Assembly: GCA_021296415.1 (NCBI GenBank)
Contig: JAGWAL010000003.1
Coordinates: 1-48,128, forward strand
Direction: 5' to 3'
DNA from: Acidimicrobiia bacterium
Lineage (GTDB): Bacteria > Actinomycetota > Acidimicrobiia > Acidimicrobiales > CATQHL01
DNA: 48,128 bases
Shown: piece by piece, positions 29,547 through 35,846 of the stretch
Layout: each line of letters begins with the position of its first letter
Position numbering within the stretch: the stretch's first letter is position 1
Notes under the pieces: generated by a model
The model's input: the letters and a program-made list of their open reading frames with translations, nothing else
Told to the model about the DNA's origin: nothing
Databases searched by the model: none
Made by a program: the position numbers and the translations under genes

Positions 29547-30567
29547 AGGACTCCAGCGCCACGATCTCCGTCCGCCCGGCCCGGAAGCGGATCACCTCGC
29601 CGCCGGAGATGTCGAAGGCGATGCGGAAGGCGGCGTCGTTGGGATCGGTCGGGACGAACGTGGCCAGCGTCCATCCGGCCAGGTAGGGGTGATCCTCGAC
29701 GGTGAGTTTCTCCCCCAGGCGCGACTGGAGCTCCCCCAGGTGCGTCCCCACGCCCAGGCCGGACTGCGTGCGCAGCAGGGGGGTGTCGATGTCCACCCGC
29801 TCCACGGTCCCGTGGTAGACCCACAGCGCCACGCCGGGCGGCCCGTTGGCGGGTGTGATCACGTAGCAGTCCGCCCCGCCGGCGGGCACGCCCTCCCAGA
29901 CGGTGCCCACCCGTTCGGCCGACTCCTCCGGCGACATGCCGAAGTAGACCGAGCCGATACCCACCGTCGAGACCTTGGACCGCTCATCGAAGGCGGACTC
30001 GGCGAGGGTCGTCGTGCCGTCGGTGTCCGGAGCCGGGGCGCTGTCCGGAGCCGGGGCGCTGTCGGTCGTCGGTACCCCGTCGTCACCCTCGGCGGCGGTG
30101 TCGGCGGGCCCGGACGCGGTCTCCTGGGTGGGCGAGGTTGCGGCGCCGGCGGGCTCGCCAGCCGTGCCCGTGCGTTCTCCGGCCACTTCCTCGGGCTCGG
30201 GACCGGCAGCCGGGTCGGCGGTCACCACGGCGTCGGGAGCCGTTCCCGCACGATCGGTGGTGGTCGGAGCCGTCCCGTCGGGGCTCTCGCCGGTGTCCCC
30301 CGCCGCACTCTCGTCGCCGGCTTCCGGCTCCTGGTCGCCGGATCCATCCGGGGTCGCGGCCCCGTCCCCGGCGCCGGAGGTCGTCGTCGTCCCGCTGGAG
30401 GGTCCCGACCGCCCGCTCAGCGACGAGGCGTCCGGCGACTCCGAACTGATCGTGCAAGCGCCGATGAGAATCGCCAGACCCGCCAACGCGACGCCCGCCG
30501 TGTATCCGCATCGGCGGAGCCGCGGCCGTCGCTCGTGCCGCCGGCGAGGGCCCTGGGGAGGTCTCAT
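29539..30567 (-). CDS. Lipoprotein with long low-complexity linker and unknown C-terminal domain
   Basis: A 342-residue exported protein. After a strongly basic start (RRRHERRPRLRR) comes a hydrophobic signal with lipobox LIGAC (Cys38). Residues about 40-185 are Ser/Thr/Gly/Pro/Glu/Asp-rich, including an 18-bp direct repeat (SAPAPD twice), and probably span the cell wall. The C-terminal 150 residues (SVYFGMSPEESAERVG onward) look folded and contain two cysteines (ADCYV and the terminal ESCA), perhaps a disulfide. I do not recognise the domain. ATG 30567 has TAGTCT six bases upstream. Confidence 0.8.
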   Translation of the reverse strand: MRPPQGPRRRHERRPRLRRCGYTAGVALAGLAILIGACTISSESPDASSLSGRSGPSSGTTTTSGAGDGAATPDGSGDQEPEAGDESAAGDTGESPDGTAPTTTDRAGTAPDAVVTADPAAGPEPEEVAGERTGTAGEPAGAATSPTQETASGPADTAAEGDDGVPTTDSAPAPDSAPAPDTDGTTTLAESAFDERSKVSTVGIGSVYFGMSPEESAERVGTVWEGVPAGGADCYVITPANGPPGVALWVYHGTVERVDIDTPLLRTQSGLGVGTHLGELQSRLGEKLTVEDHPYLAGWTLATFVPTDPNDAAFRIAFDISGGEVIRFRAGRTEIVALESCA

Positions 30568-30573
30568 GGTTCC

Positions 30574-30579
30574 AGACTA
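30574..30579 (-). promoter_or_regulatory. -10 element of the 30567 lipoprotein gene
   Basis: TAGTCT on the minus strand, exactly six bases before ATG 30567; leaderless pattern. Confidence 0.5.
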
Positions 30580-30626
30580 CGAGGCACCACCGAGCGCCTC
30601 GCGCACCACCGAGAGCAGGTGAGGGG

Positions 30627-30700
30627 TGCCCCCGGTGGGATTCGAACCCACGATCTGCGGAATGGGTGTGCGATGCCTTGTGGGGCTTGGCGACGGGGCG
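30627..30700 (-). pseudogene. Decayed tandem copy of tRNA-Lys
   Basis: A 74-nt tRNA-like copy 102 bases from tRNA-Lys. The T arm, variable loop and 3' acceptor strand are identical to the intact gene. The 5' half is damaged: the first two acceptor pairs are C-C and G-G, the anticodon stem has an internal C-C mismatch, and the loop reads CACCCAT, lacking the invariant T33 and the TTT anticodon. It is almost certainly non-functional. Confidence 0.75.
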
Positions 30701-30728
30701 CCTCGGTTCCGGGGTGGGTGAGCGGGGG

Positions 30729-30802
30729 TGCCCCCGGTGGGATTCGAACCCACGATCTGCGGATTAAAAGTCCGATGCCTTGCCGGGCTTGGCTACGGGG
30801 GC
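30729..30802 (-). tRNA. tRNA-Lys (TTT)
   Basis: A 74-nt cloverleaf with perfect acceptor GCCCCCG/CGGGGGC, discriminator A, anticodon loop CTTTTAA (anticodon TTT), and T arm GTGGG-TTCGAAT-CCCAC. The D stem is three pairs with a GCCCGGC loop. The top pair of the anticodon stem (27-43) is a T-C mismatch; the other four pair normally. CC follows the discriminator. Confidence 0.9.
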
Positions 30803-30875
30803 TCCTCGATTATCGCAGTTGGGAGCGCTCCGCCCACCCGACCGGGGTGCCGCCGGGACCGCTGTGCCGGCCCGG

Positions 30876-31499
30876 TCAGGGTGCGCCGGCCCCGCGGCCC
30901 GCCTCGACCGCCTGCGAGCTGTGCTTCTCGGCGTCGCCGACGGTGACCGCCTCGCCGACGGTCACCGCGTCGTCGGTGACGGTCACCCAGCGCCCCGAGA
31001 GGTTCGGCATGGGAGCCATCGGCAAGCCGGACCGGATGGTGAGGTTGCTGATGACCCCGCCGTGGGTGATGACCAGTAGCTCCGGGGTACCCCGGCAGTT
31101 CGCCAGCGCAGCCAGGTCGATCAGGGCGGCATCCACTCGAGGCGCCAGCAACTCGTCCGTCTCGTACTCGTCGGGACGCCGGCCGCCGGCCAGATAGCCC
31201 GGCCAATCCCGCTCGATCTCGTCGACGGTCAATCCCTGCCACGGTCCCGCGTACCGCTCGCGCAGGCGCGGTTCTTCGGTGATCGTCTTGATGCCGGCAC
31301 TCGCCGCGATGATCTCGGCGGACTGGCGGGCACGCCGCAGGTCCGAGCTCACGAGCATCTCGAAGCGCGCCAGCAGCGGGCCGGCTTCGGCCGCGTGGCG
31401 CCGGCCGCGCTCGGTGAGCGGGGTGTCGGCCTGGCCCTGCCAGCGCCCCTCGGCGTTCCATTCGCTCTCGGCGTGTCGCAGGAGCAGGAGTCGGGCCAC
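30876..31499 (-). CDS. Histidine phosphatase family protein
   Basis: A 207-residue phosphatase of the RHG branch. It shows LLLLRHAESEWNAEGRWQGQ with the phospho-accepting His, LVSSDLRRARQSAEIIA, an Arg/Glu segment RERYAGPWQGLTVDEIE, and the second His in LVITHGGVISN. It is more like broad-specificity phosphatases (GpmB/CobC-like) than phosphoglycerate mutase. Start GTG 31499 leaves room for both divergent promoters; ATG 31568 would add 23 low-complexity residues and lie three bases from the opposite gene. The C-terminus repeats VTVGEAVTVGDA. Confidence 0.85.
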   Translation of the reverse strand: MARLLLLRHAESEWNAEGRWQGQADTPLTERGRRHAAEAGPLLARFEMLVSSDLRRARQSAEIIAASAGIKTITEEPRLRERYAGPWQGLTVDEIERDWPGYLAGGRRPDEYETDELLAPRVDAALIDLAALANCRGTPELLVITHGGVISNLTIRSGLPMAPMPNLSGRWVTVTDDAVTVGEAVTVGDAEKHSSQAVEAGRGAGAP

Positions 31500-31507
31500 G
31501 ACGGGCG

Positions 31508-31513
31508 ACGATA
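31508..31513 (-). promoter_or_regulatory. Candidate -10 element of the histidine phosphatase gene
   Basis: TATCGT on the minus strand, eight bases before GTG 31499. It shares a 72-base divergent interval with the MshA-fusion promoter. Confidence 0.35.
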
Positions 31514-31559
31514 CCGGCGAGCCGCCCGCTCCGGCGGTGCCACGGGCGGCGGCGACTTC

Positions 31560-31565
31560 TACGCT
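31560..31565 (+). promoter_or_regulatory. -10 element of the MoaD-MshA fusion gene
   Basis: TACGCT lies exactly six bases before GTG 31572, so the transcript probably begins at the first codon of the beta-grasp domain. This supports translation of the fusion from its N-terminus. Confidence 0.5.
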
Positions 31566-31571
31566 CATGGT

Positions 31572-33029
31572 GTGCCGACCCTGCGACTCTTCGCTTCCGT
31601 GCGCCAGGCCGCCGGTGTGGCCACGGCGACCATCGGGGGTGCCACGGTGGGCGACGTGCTGGCCGCTGCCTCCGAACGGTTCGGGCCGGCCTTCGAGGAG
31701 CAGCTGCAGTCCTGCCGGATCTGGCGGAACGGCGAGCCCGCCGCGCTCGCGGATCCCGTTGGGGACGACGACGAGATCGCCGCGCTGCCGCCGGTCTCCG
31801 GCGGTGCCGGCGGCAGCGGCCGCCTTGCCGTCATCTCCATGCACACGTCCCCGCTGGTCCAGCCGGGCTCCGGCGACAGCGGCGGGATGAACGTCTACGT
31901 GCGCGAACTCTCGGCTGCGCTCGCCCATCGCCAACTGGAGTGCTCGGTGTACGTGCGCCGGTTCCGCCACGATCTGCCGCCGGAGGTGCACGTGGAGCCC
32001 GGCGTGCGGGTCGTGCACGTCCCCGCAGGCCCTGCCGACCTGCCGAAGGAGCAGCTCGCCGCCGCGCTGGACGACTTCACCGACGGCGTTCTGGCGGACA
32101 TCCGGCGTCAGGGCGGGGTCGCTGCCATCCACGCCCACTACTGGCTGTCCGGCGTCGCCGGGCATCGGATCAAGCACGCCCTGGACCGGCCCCTCGTCAC
32201 GACGTTCCACACGCTGGCGAAGGTCAAGGAGGTGCTGGGCGAAGTGGAGTCGCCGGGACGCGCCCGCGCCGAGGAGGAGGTGGTGGCCTGCTCGGACGTG
32301 ATCTGCGCCGCGGGACCGACGGAGGCCGAGCAACTCGTCCGCCTGTACGGCGCGCCCGCCGACCGGGTCGAGATCGTCGCTCCGGGCGTCGAGCACGCCC
32401 TGTTCTCGCCCGGCGACCCCGACGGCGCCCGGACGGCACTGGACATCGGTCCCGGACCGGTCCTGCTGTTCGTCGGGCGGGTCCAGCCGCTGAAGGGACT
32501 CGATCTTGCGGTCGAGACACTGGGCGCTCTCGCGAGCCACCGCGCCCAACTGCTCGTCGTCGGGGGCCCCAGCGGGCGGCAGGGCCGGGCCGAACTGGCG
32601 CGGGTCCGGCGCTTGGTGGCCGACGCCGGGCTGGGCGATCGCGTGCGCTTCGTGGCCCCCCAGCCGCACCATCGGCTTGCGACCTACTACCGGGCCGCGG
32701 ACGTGGTGCTGGTGCCGAGCCGCAGCGAGTCCTTCGGCCTGGTGGCGCTGGAGGCGGCGGCGTGCGGCGCCCCGGTGGTGGCGGCCGAGGTGGGCGGCCT
32801 CAAAGCACTCGTGCGGCACGGGCGCACGGGCTACCTCGTGGCAGACCGAGACCGTGCCACGTGGGCGCGCCGCACCGAGGAGATCTTGGATGATCCGCTC
32901 ACGGCCGCGGCGATGGCCCTGGAAGCGGCCACCCGCGCCAGGGAGTATTCCTGGGAGGCCACCGCCGAGTTGCTGTCCGGCTGCTACCGCGGCCTGCGCC
33001 GCCGCCGCCTCGTGGAGTGCGTTGCCTGA
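31572..33029 (+). CDS. mshA: MoaD/ThiS-like beta-grasp domain fused to MshA-type glycosyltransferase
   Basis: A 485-residue two-part protein. Residues 1-78 (TLRLFASVRQAAG ... DDDEIAALPPVSGG) are a MoaD/ThiS-like beta-grasp domain ending in the Gly-Gly (77-78) normally activated for sulfur transfer. A seven-residue linker leads into a complete GT-B enzyme of the MshA family (D-inositol-3-phosphate glycosyltransferase, first mycothiol step): AVISMHTSPLVQPGSGDSGG, VGRVQPLKGLD, and the EX7E site ESFGLVALE. No ATG, GTG or TTG lies in frame between the two parts before the first glycosyltransferase strand, so they must be made together unless processed. A YbjN-like gene is coupled downstream, as beside mycobacterial mshA. 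Whether this organism makes mycothiol is unknown. Confidence 0.9.
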   Translation: MPTLRLFASVRQAAGVATATIGGATVGDVLAAASERFGPAFEEQLQSCRIWRNGEPAALADPVGDDDEIAALPPVSGGAGGSGRLAVISMHTSPLVQPGSGDSGGMNVYVRELSAALAHRQLECSVYVRRFRHDLPPEVHVEPGVRVVHVPAGPADLPKEQLAAALDDFTDGVLADIRRQGGVAAIHAHYWLSGVAGHRIKHALDRPLVTTFHTLAKVKEVLGEVESPGRARAEEEVVACSDVICAAGPTEAEQLVRLYGAPADRVEIVAPGVEHALFSPGDPDGARTALDIGPGPVLLFVGRVQPLKGLDLAVETLGALASHRAQLLVVGGPSGRQGRAELARVRRLVADAGLGDRVRFVAPQPHHRLATYYRAADVVLVPSRSESFGLVALEAAACGAPVVAAEVGGLKALVRHGRTGYLVADRDRATWARRTEEILDDPLTAAAMALEAATRAREYSWEATAELLSGCYRGLRRRRLVECVA

Positions 33030-33493
33030 TGGGCTTCCGGCCGGCATCGCCTGCCGAACTCGACGAGATGGAGCGGGGGATCGATGCCTGGGCGGCCCGG
33101 CAGCTGGCCGAGGACAACTGCGTGGCCTCCGTCGAGCGGGCCGAGGCGCCGCTGCGCCGCTGGTACATCCGCGTGCTCGGCGAGGAGAAGGCCGTCTTCT
33201 CGATCTGGCTGACCCTGCAGCAGCGCTCGCTGCACTTCGAGACCTACTTCGTGCCCGCTCCGGAGGAGAACCACGAGCGGCTCTACGAGTACTGCCTGCG
33301 ACGCAACCTCCGGTTGCGGGGCGCGCGCTTCGCCATCGGGGCCGAGGACGCCGTCTTCCTGGTGGGTGAGGTGGATGCCTTCGACGCCGACGACGACCGG
33401 CTCGACCGCATCCTGGGCACGCTCTACGAGGCCACCGAGCAGCACTTCCGTCCGGCGATGCGCATCGGCTACGCCTCCCGCTTCCGCGGTTGA
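33029..33493 (+). CDS. YbjN/type III secretion chaperone-like protein
   Basis: A 154-residue protein related to the YbjN domain family, as is the gene next to mshA in mycobacteria (Rv0487). Typical stretches are WYIRVLGEEKAVFSIWLTLQQRSLHFETYFVPAPEENHERLYEYCLRRN (described here by its ends only as WYIRVLGEEK and YEYCLRRN) and FAIGAEDAVFLVGEV. These alpha/beta proteins resemble class I secretion chaperones but work without a secretion system; the role is unknown. The ATG overlaps the mshA stop by one base (TGATG). Confidence 0.82.
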   Translation: MGFRPASPAELDEMERGIDAWAARQLAEDNCVASVERAEAPLRRWYIRVLGEEKAVFSIWLTLQQRSLHFETYFVPAPEENHERLYEYCLRRNLRLRGARFAIGAEDAVFLVGEVDAFDADDDRLDRILGTLYEATEQHFRPAMRIGYASRFRG

Positions 33494-33501
33494 GCCCGGC
33501 G

Positions 33502-33536
33502 CAGGTTCGTGGGCGCCGAGCCGGCCGGCGAACCTG
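33502..33536 (+). terminator. Terminator-like hairpin after the mshA-ybjN unit
   Basis: Perfect 8-bp arms CAGGTTCG and CGAACCTG enclose a GC-rich segment (GGGCGCCGAGCCGGCCGG), immediately followed by an AT-rich stretch. Position and structure suit a terminator for mshA-ybjN. Confidence 0.5.
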
Positions 33537-33540
33537 ATGA

Positions 33541-33564
33541 CTTGAAACATCACATTATCTCAAG
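33541..33564. promoter_or_regulatory. CTTGA-N14-TCAAG inverted repeat
   Basis: A short dyad just upstream of the strong promoter at 33572-33600, in a pocket much poorer in GC than the rest of the window. Its position suits an operator or activator site; the binding protein is unknown. Confidence 0.3.
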
Positions 33565-33571
33565 AGACTCC

Positions 33572-33600
33572 TTGACTTAGTAGTGATATTGTCCTATAGT
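33572..33600 (+). promoter_or_regulatory. Near-consensus sigma-70 promoter upstream of proC
   Basis: TTGACT (33572-33577), a 17-base spacer and TATAGT (33595-33600) make the closest match to the housekeeping consensus I see in this window. A start site near 33607 is about 100 bases before proC, which also has its own -10 box. The intervening RNA would be very GC-rich and structured. Confidence 0.6.
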
Positions 33601-33697
33601 TCCATATACGCCACCACAGAGGGGTGTCGGACCGGCTCTATCGGGGAAGCGGCCGGCCCGGCGCCCCTCGCCTTTCCGGGCCCCCCGGCGGCCGGGC

Positions 33698-33703
33698 TAG
33701 GGT
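33698..33703 (+). promoter_or_regulatory. Proximal -10 element of proC
   Basis: TAGGGT exactly six bases before GTG 33710; leaderless pattern. Confidence 0.5.
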
Positions 33704-33709
33704 GCAGAC

Positions 33710-34504
33710 GTGGGCTTCCGGCTGCAGTTCATCGGCGGCGGCAAGATGGGCGAGGCGCTCCTGGGGGGGCTCTGCGCCGGGGGCTGGGCGCAGCCCGGCG
33801 AGTTGGCGGTGGTGGAGACCTTCGCGGCGCGCCGTGACGAACTGGCCGGCCGCTACCCCCGGACGCTCGTGAGCGACGTGGCGCAACGGGGCGTCGATGC
33901 GGTCCTGGCCGTCAAGCCCAACGACATCGAGGCCGCCGCCGGCGGGCTGCGCGGCCTGGGCGTGCCCCGGGTGCTGTCGATCGCCGCCGGTGTGCGCACG
34001 CGTTCCCTGGAGCACTTGCTGGGCGCCGGCACGCGGGTGGTCCGCGCCATGCCCAACACGCCGGCACTCGTGGGCGCCGGCGTCTCGGCGGTGGCCCCCG
34101 GTGCCTCGGCCACCGACGACGACGTGGCCTGGGCGGTCGACGTGCTCAGCAGCGTCGGCGCCACCGAGATCACCTCCGAGCAGCAGCTCGACGCCGTCAC
34201 GGGACTCTCCGGCTCGGGTCCGGCCTACGTCTTCCTGGTGGCGGAGGCGCTCATCGCCGCAGGCGTGGCGGAGGGGCTGGCGCCCGGCATGGCGGACACC
34301 CTGGTGCGGGAGACCATCCGCGGCGCCGGCGAGTTGCTCGTGCGTGCCGACCGGCCTCCGGCCGGGCTGCGGGCCGACGTCACGTCGCCCGGCGGCACCA
34401 CCGCAGAGGGGTTGCGGGTTCTGGAGGACGCAGGGATCCGCGACGCCTTCGCCGCAGCAGTCGCCGCCGCCACCCGACGCTCGCTGGAGTTGAGCGGCTC
34501 CTGA
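33710..34504 (+). CDS. proC: Pyrroline-5-carboxylate reductase
   Basis: Last step of proline synthesis, reducing pyrroline-5-carboxylate with NAD(P)H. The 264-residue protein has the Rossmann motif FIGGGKMGEAL near residue 8, AVKPND, VRAMPNTPALVGAGV, and the C-terminal signature LSGSGPAYVFLVAEALIAAGVAEGL with SPGGTTAEGL. GTG 33710 is set by the -10 spacing and the usual short N-terminus. Its neighbour, an excisionase-type HTH gene, also follows proC in mycobacteria. Confidence 0.96.
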   Translation: MGFRLQFIGGGKMGEALLGGLCAGGWAQPGELAVVETFAARRDELAGRYPRTLVSDVAQRGVDAVLAVKPNDIEAAAGGLRGLGVPRVLSIAAGVRTRSLEHLLGAGTRVVRAMPNTPALVGAGVSAVAPGASATDDDVAWAVDVLSSVGATEITSEQQLDAVTGLSGSGPAYVFLVAEALIAAGVAEGLAPGMADTLVRETIRGAGELLVRADRPPAGLRADVTSPGGTTAEGLRVLEDAGIRDAFAAAVAAATRRSLELSGS

Positions 34505-34576
34505 AAATCCCGCGCCCGGCAGCGCCCTGTGGCCACTGTGGCGTGCGGGCGATTTGTTCGGCGTGTTGCGCCTGCC

Positions 34577-34582
34577 TACTGT
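34577..34582 (+). promoter_or_regulatory. Candidate -10 element of the HTH gene
   Basis: TACTGT would start transcription near 34589 and leave a short leader containing GGGGGAG (34598-34604) before ATG 34607. Confidence 0.35.
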
Positions 34583-34606
34583 GTGCACTGCGGAGTAGGG
34601 GGAGCA

Positions 34607-34801
34607 ATGGACAAGGCACAACAGCGGCCGCGGTTCATGACCGTGGCAGAAGTGGCGGAGTTGATGCGCGTCTCGACGATGACGGTGTATCGCCTCATCA
34701 AGGCCGGCGATCTTCCCGCCGTCCGGTTCGGCAAGTCGTACCGGCTCGACGAGGCCGACGTGGACCGTTACCTGGCGGGCCAGTACACCACAGCCGTCTG
34801 A
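34607..34801 (+). CDS. Small excisionase-family helix-turn-helix protein
   Basis: A 64-residue DNA-binding protein of the MerR/excisionase winged-helix type: FMTVAEVAELMRVSTMTVYR forms the HTH, followed by the wing KAGDLPAVRFGKSYRLDEADV and a short tail. It resembles Rv0500A, which follows proC in Mycobacterium tuberculosis, and more distantly BldC of Streptomyces, so it is probably a chromosomal regulator, not a phage gene. ATG 34607 has GGGGGAG three to nine bases upstream. Its targets are unknown. Confidence 0.88.
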   Translation: MDKAQQRPRFMTVAEVAELMRVSTMTVYRLIKAGDLPAVRFGKSYRLDEADVDRYLAGQYTTAV

Positions 34802-34805
34802 GTCC

Positions 34806-35687
34806 CTGCGCTACCGCACGGTCTCGTTCCTCTCCGACTACGGGCTGGCCGACGAGTTCGTCGGCGTCGTCAAGTCGGTCATCCTCTCGATCGCTCCCGA
34901 CGTCCGGATCGTCGACGTCACCCACGACATCGCCCGGTACGACATCCGCGGCGGCGGCCTCACCCTGGCGCGGGCTGCGCAGTACCTGAATCCCGGGGTC
35001 GTGCTGGCGGTGGTGGACCCCACCGTGGGCACCGACCGCCGGCCCATCGCCGTGGAGGTGGGCGGCGGGTCGTCGGTCCTCGTGGGTCCCGACAACGGGT
35101 TGCTGGCGCCCGCCGTGGGCCTCGTGGGCGGCGCCACACGGGTGGTGGAGCTGCGCAACGAGCAGTACCGGGCCGGCGGGGATGCCCGCACCTTCGACGG
35201 CCGCGACGTGTTCGGCCCCGCGGCCGGCCACCTGGCCGCCGGCGTGCCGCTGAGCGACCTGGGTCCGCTGATCGATCCCGCGGGCCTGGTGCCGGGCATC
35301 GTCGCCAACGCCGCGGTGCACCCGGACAGCGTCGAGGCGGAGGTCCTGTGGGTGGACCACTACGGCAACGTGCAGCTGAACGTGGGCCCCGAGGATCTGG
35401 CGCACCTGGAGGATCCCATGACCCTGCAGACGGCGGATGGGCGGCGGGCGGTGCGGCGGGCCGCCACCTACGCCGCCATCGCACCGGGCGAGGTGGGGGT
35501 CGTCGTCGATTCCTACGGGCTCGTGTCCCTGGCGCTGGATCGCCGCAACTGCGCGGCCGAACTCACGCTGGAACCGGGATCGGCGGTGACCCTCAGCCGG
35601 CACGATGGCACCGCCGGGGCCGGCGCGGCGGGCCGCGGCAGTACCGTGACGGTGCGTCTCGGCGACCGCACAGGAGGCACCCGATGA
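34806..35687 (+). CDS. SAM hydroxide adenosyltransferase (SAM hydrolase) with unusual start
   Basis: Member of the DUF62/SAM_HAT family, which hydrolyses SAM to adenosine and methionine. Family motifs are FLSDYGLADEFVGVVKSVIL, VDVTHDI, VVDPTVGTDRRPI, VGPDNGLL, and the C-terminal VLWVDHYGNVQLNV. The N-terminal motif begins at about 34824, yet the frame (open from 34683) has no ATG, GTG or TTG before GTG 35001. The first usable near-cognate codon is CTG 34806, giving 293 residues. A +1 frameshift from the HTH gene, whose TGA (34799-34801) lies just before, or a sequence error are the alternatives. Confidence 0.85.
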   Translation: MRYRTVSFLSDYGLADEFVGVVKSVILSIAPDVRIVDVTHDIARYDIRGGGLTLARAAQYLNPGVVLAVVDPTVGTDRRPIAVEVGGGSSVLVGPDNGLLAPAVGLVGGATRVVELRNEQYRAGGDARTFDGRDVFGPAAGHLAAGVPLSDLGPLIDPAGLVPGIVANAAVHPDSVEAEVLWVDHYGNVQLNVGPEDLAHLEDPMTLQTADGRRAVRRAATYAAIAPGEVGVVVDSYGLVSLALDRRNCAAELTLEPGSAVTLSRHDGTAGAGAAGRGSTVTVRLGDRTGGTR

Positions 35688-35773
35688 GACACGGCACCAG
35701 CATCGTGATCGCCATCCTGCTCGTGGCCGTGCTGGTGGCCGGCGTGCTGCAGATCTTCTTCCTGGCCCGCTGA
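35684..35773 (+). CDS. 29-residue single-span membrane peptide
   Basis: A tiny gene whose ATG overlaps the SAM hydrolase stop (ATGA) and is preceded by a perfect AGGAGG six bases upstream, the best ribosome site in the area. After MRHGTS the product is one hydrophobic helix (IVIAILLVAVLVAGVLQIF) ending in LAR, so it should insert in the membrane with a short positively charged end. Function unknown. The ribosome site makes chance unlikely. Confidence 0.65.
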   Translation: MRHGTSIVIAILLVAVLVAGVLQIFFLAR

Positions 35774-35784
35774 ACGCCCGGTCC

Positions 35785-35800
35785 GCCGCGGCGACGCGGC
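35785..35800 (+). terminator. GNRA-loop hairpin before rex
   Basis: GCCGCG and CGCGGC enclose the tetraloop GCGA, a very stable hairpin, 12 bases after the stop of the 29-residue gene. It could end transcription of the SAM hydrolase unit; no U-tract follows. Confidence 0.4.
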
Positions 35801-35812
35801 CGACGGGACACT

Positions 35813-35834
35813 TTGTGAATTAGAGAACTCTCAC
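35813..35834. promoter_or_regulatory. Candidate Rex operator in the rex promoter
   Basis: TTGTGAA is a perfect Rex half-site, and the segment forms the dyad GTGA-N12-TCAC. The TTGTGA also sits 16 bases before the -10 box TAGCCT, in the -35 position, so Rex bound here would block its own transcription. The second half is a poor match to the full TTGTGAA-N6-TTCACAA consensus. Confidence 0.4.
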
Positions 35835-35840
35835 TAGCCT
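35835..35840 (+). promoter_or_regulatory. -10 element of rex
   Basis: TAGCCT exactly six bases before ATG 35847, giving a leaderless rex mRNA. Confidence 0.5.
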
Positions 35841-35846
35841 CACGCC

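Noticed and set aside
29386-31197. 603-codon plus-strand frame
   Set aside because: Antisense to the lipoprotein and histidine phosphatase genes and crosses both tRNA copies.
33583-33837. 84-codon plus-strand frame after the strong promoter
   Set aside because: Overlaps proC out of frame and has no ribosome site or recognisable protein.
34607-34801. Phage excisionase
   Set aside because: Despite the family name, its place after proC matches a chromosomal actinobacterial gene, and no integrase is nearby.
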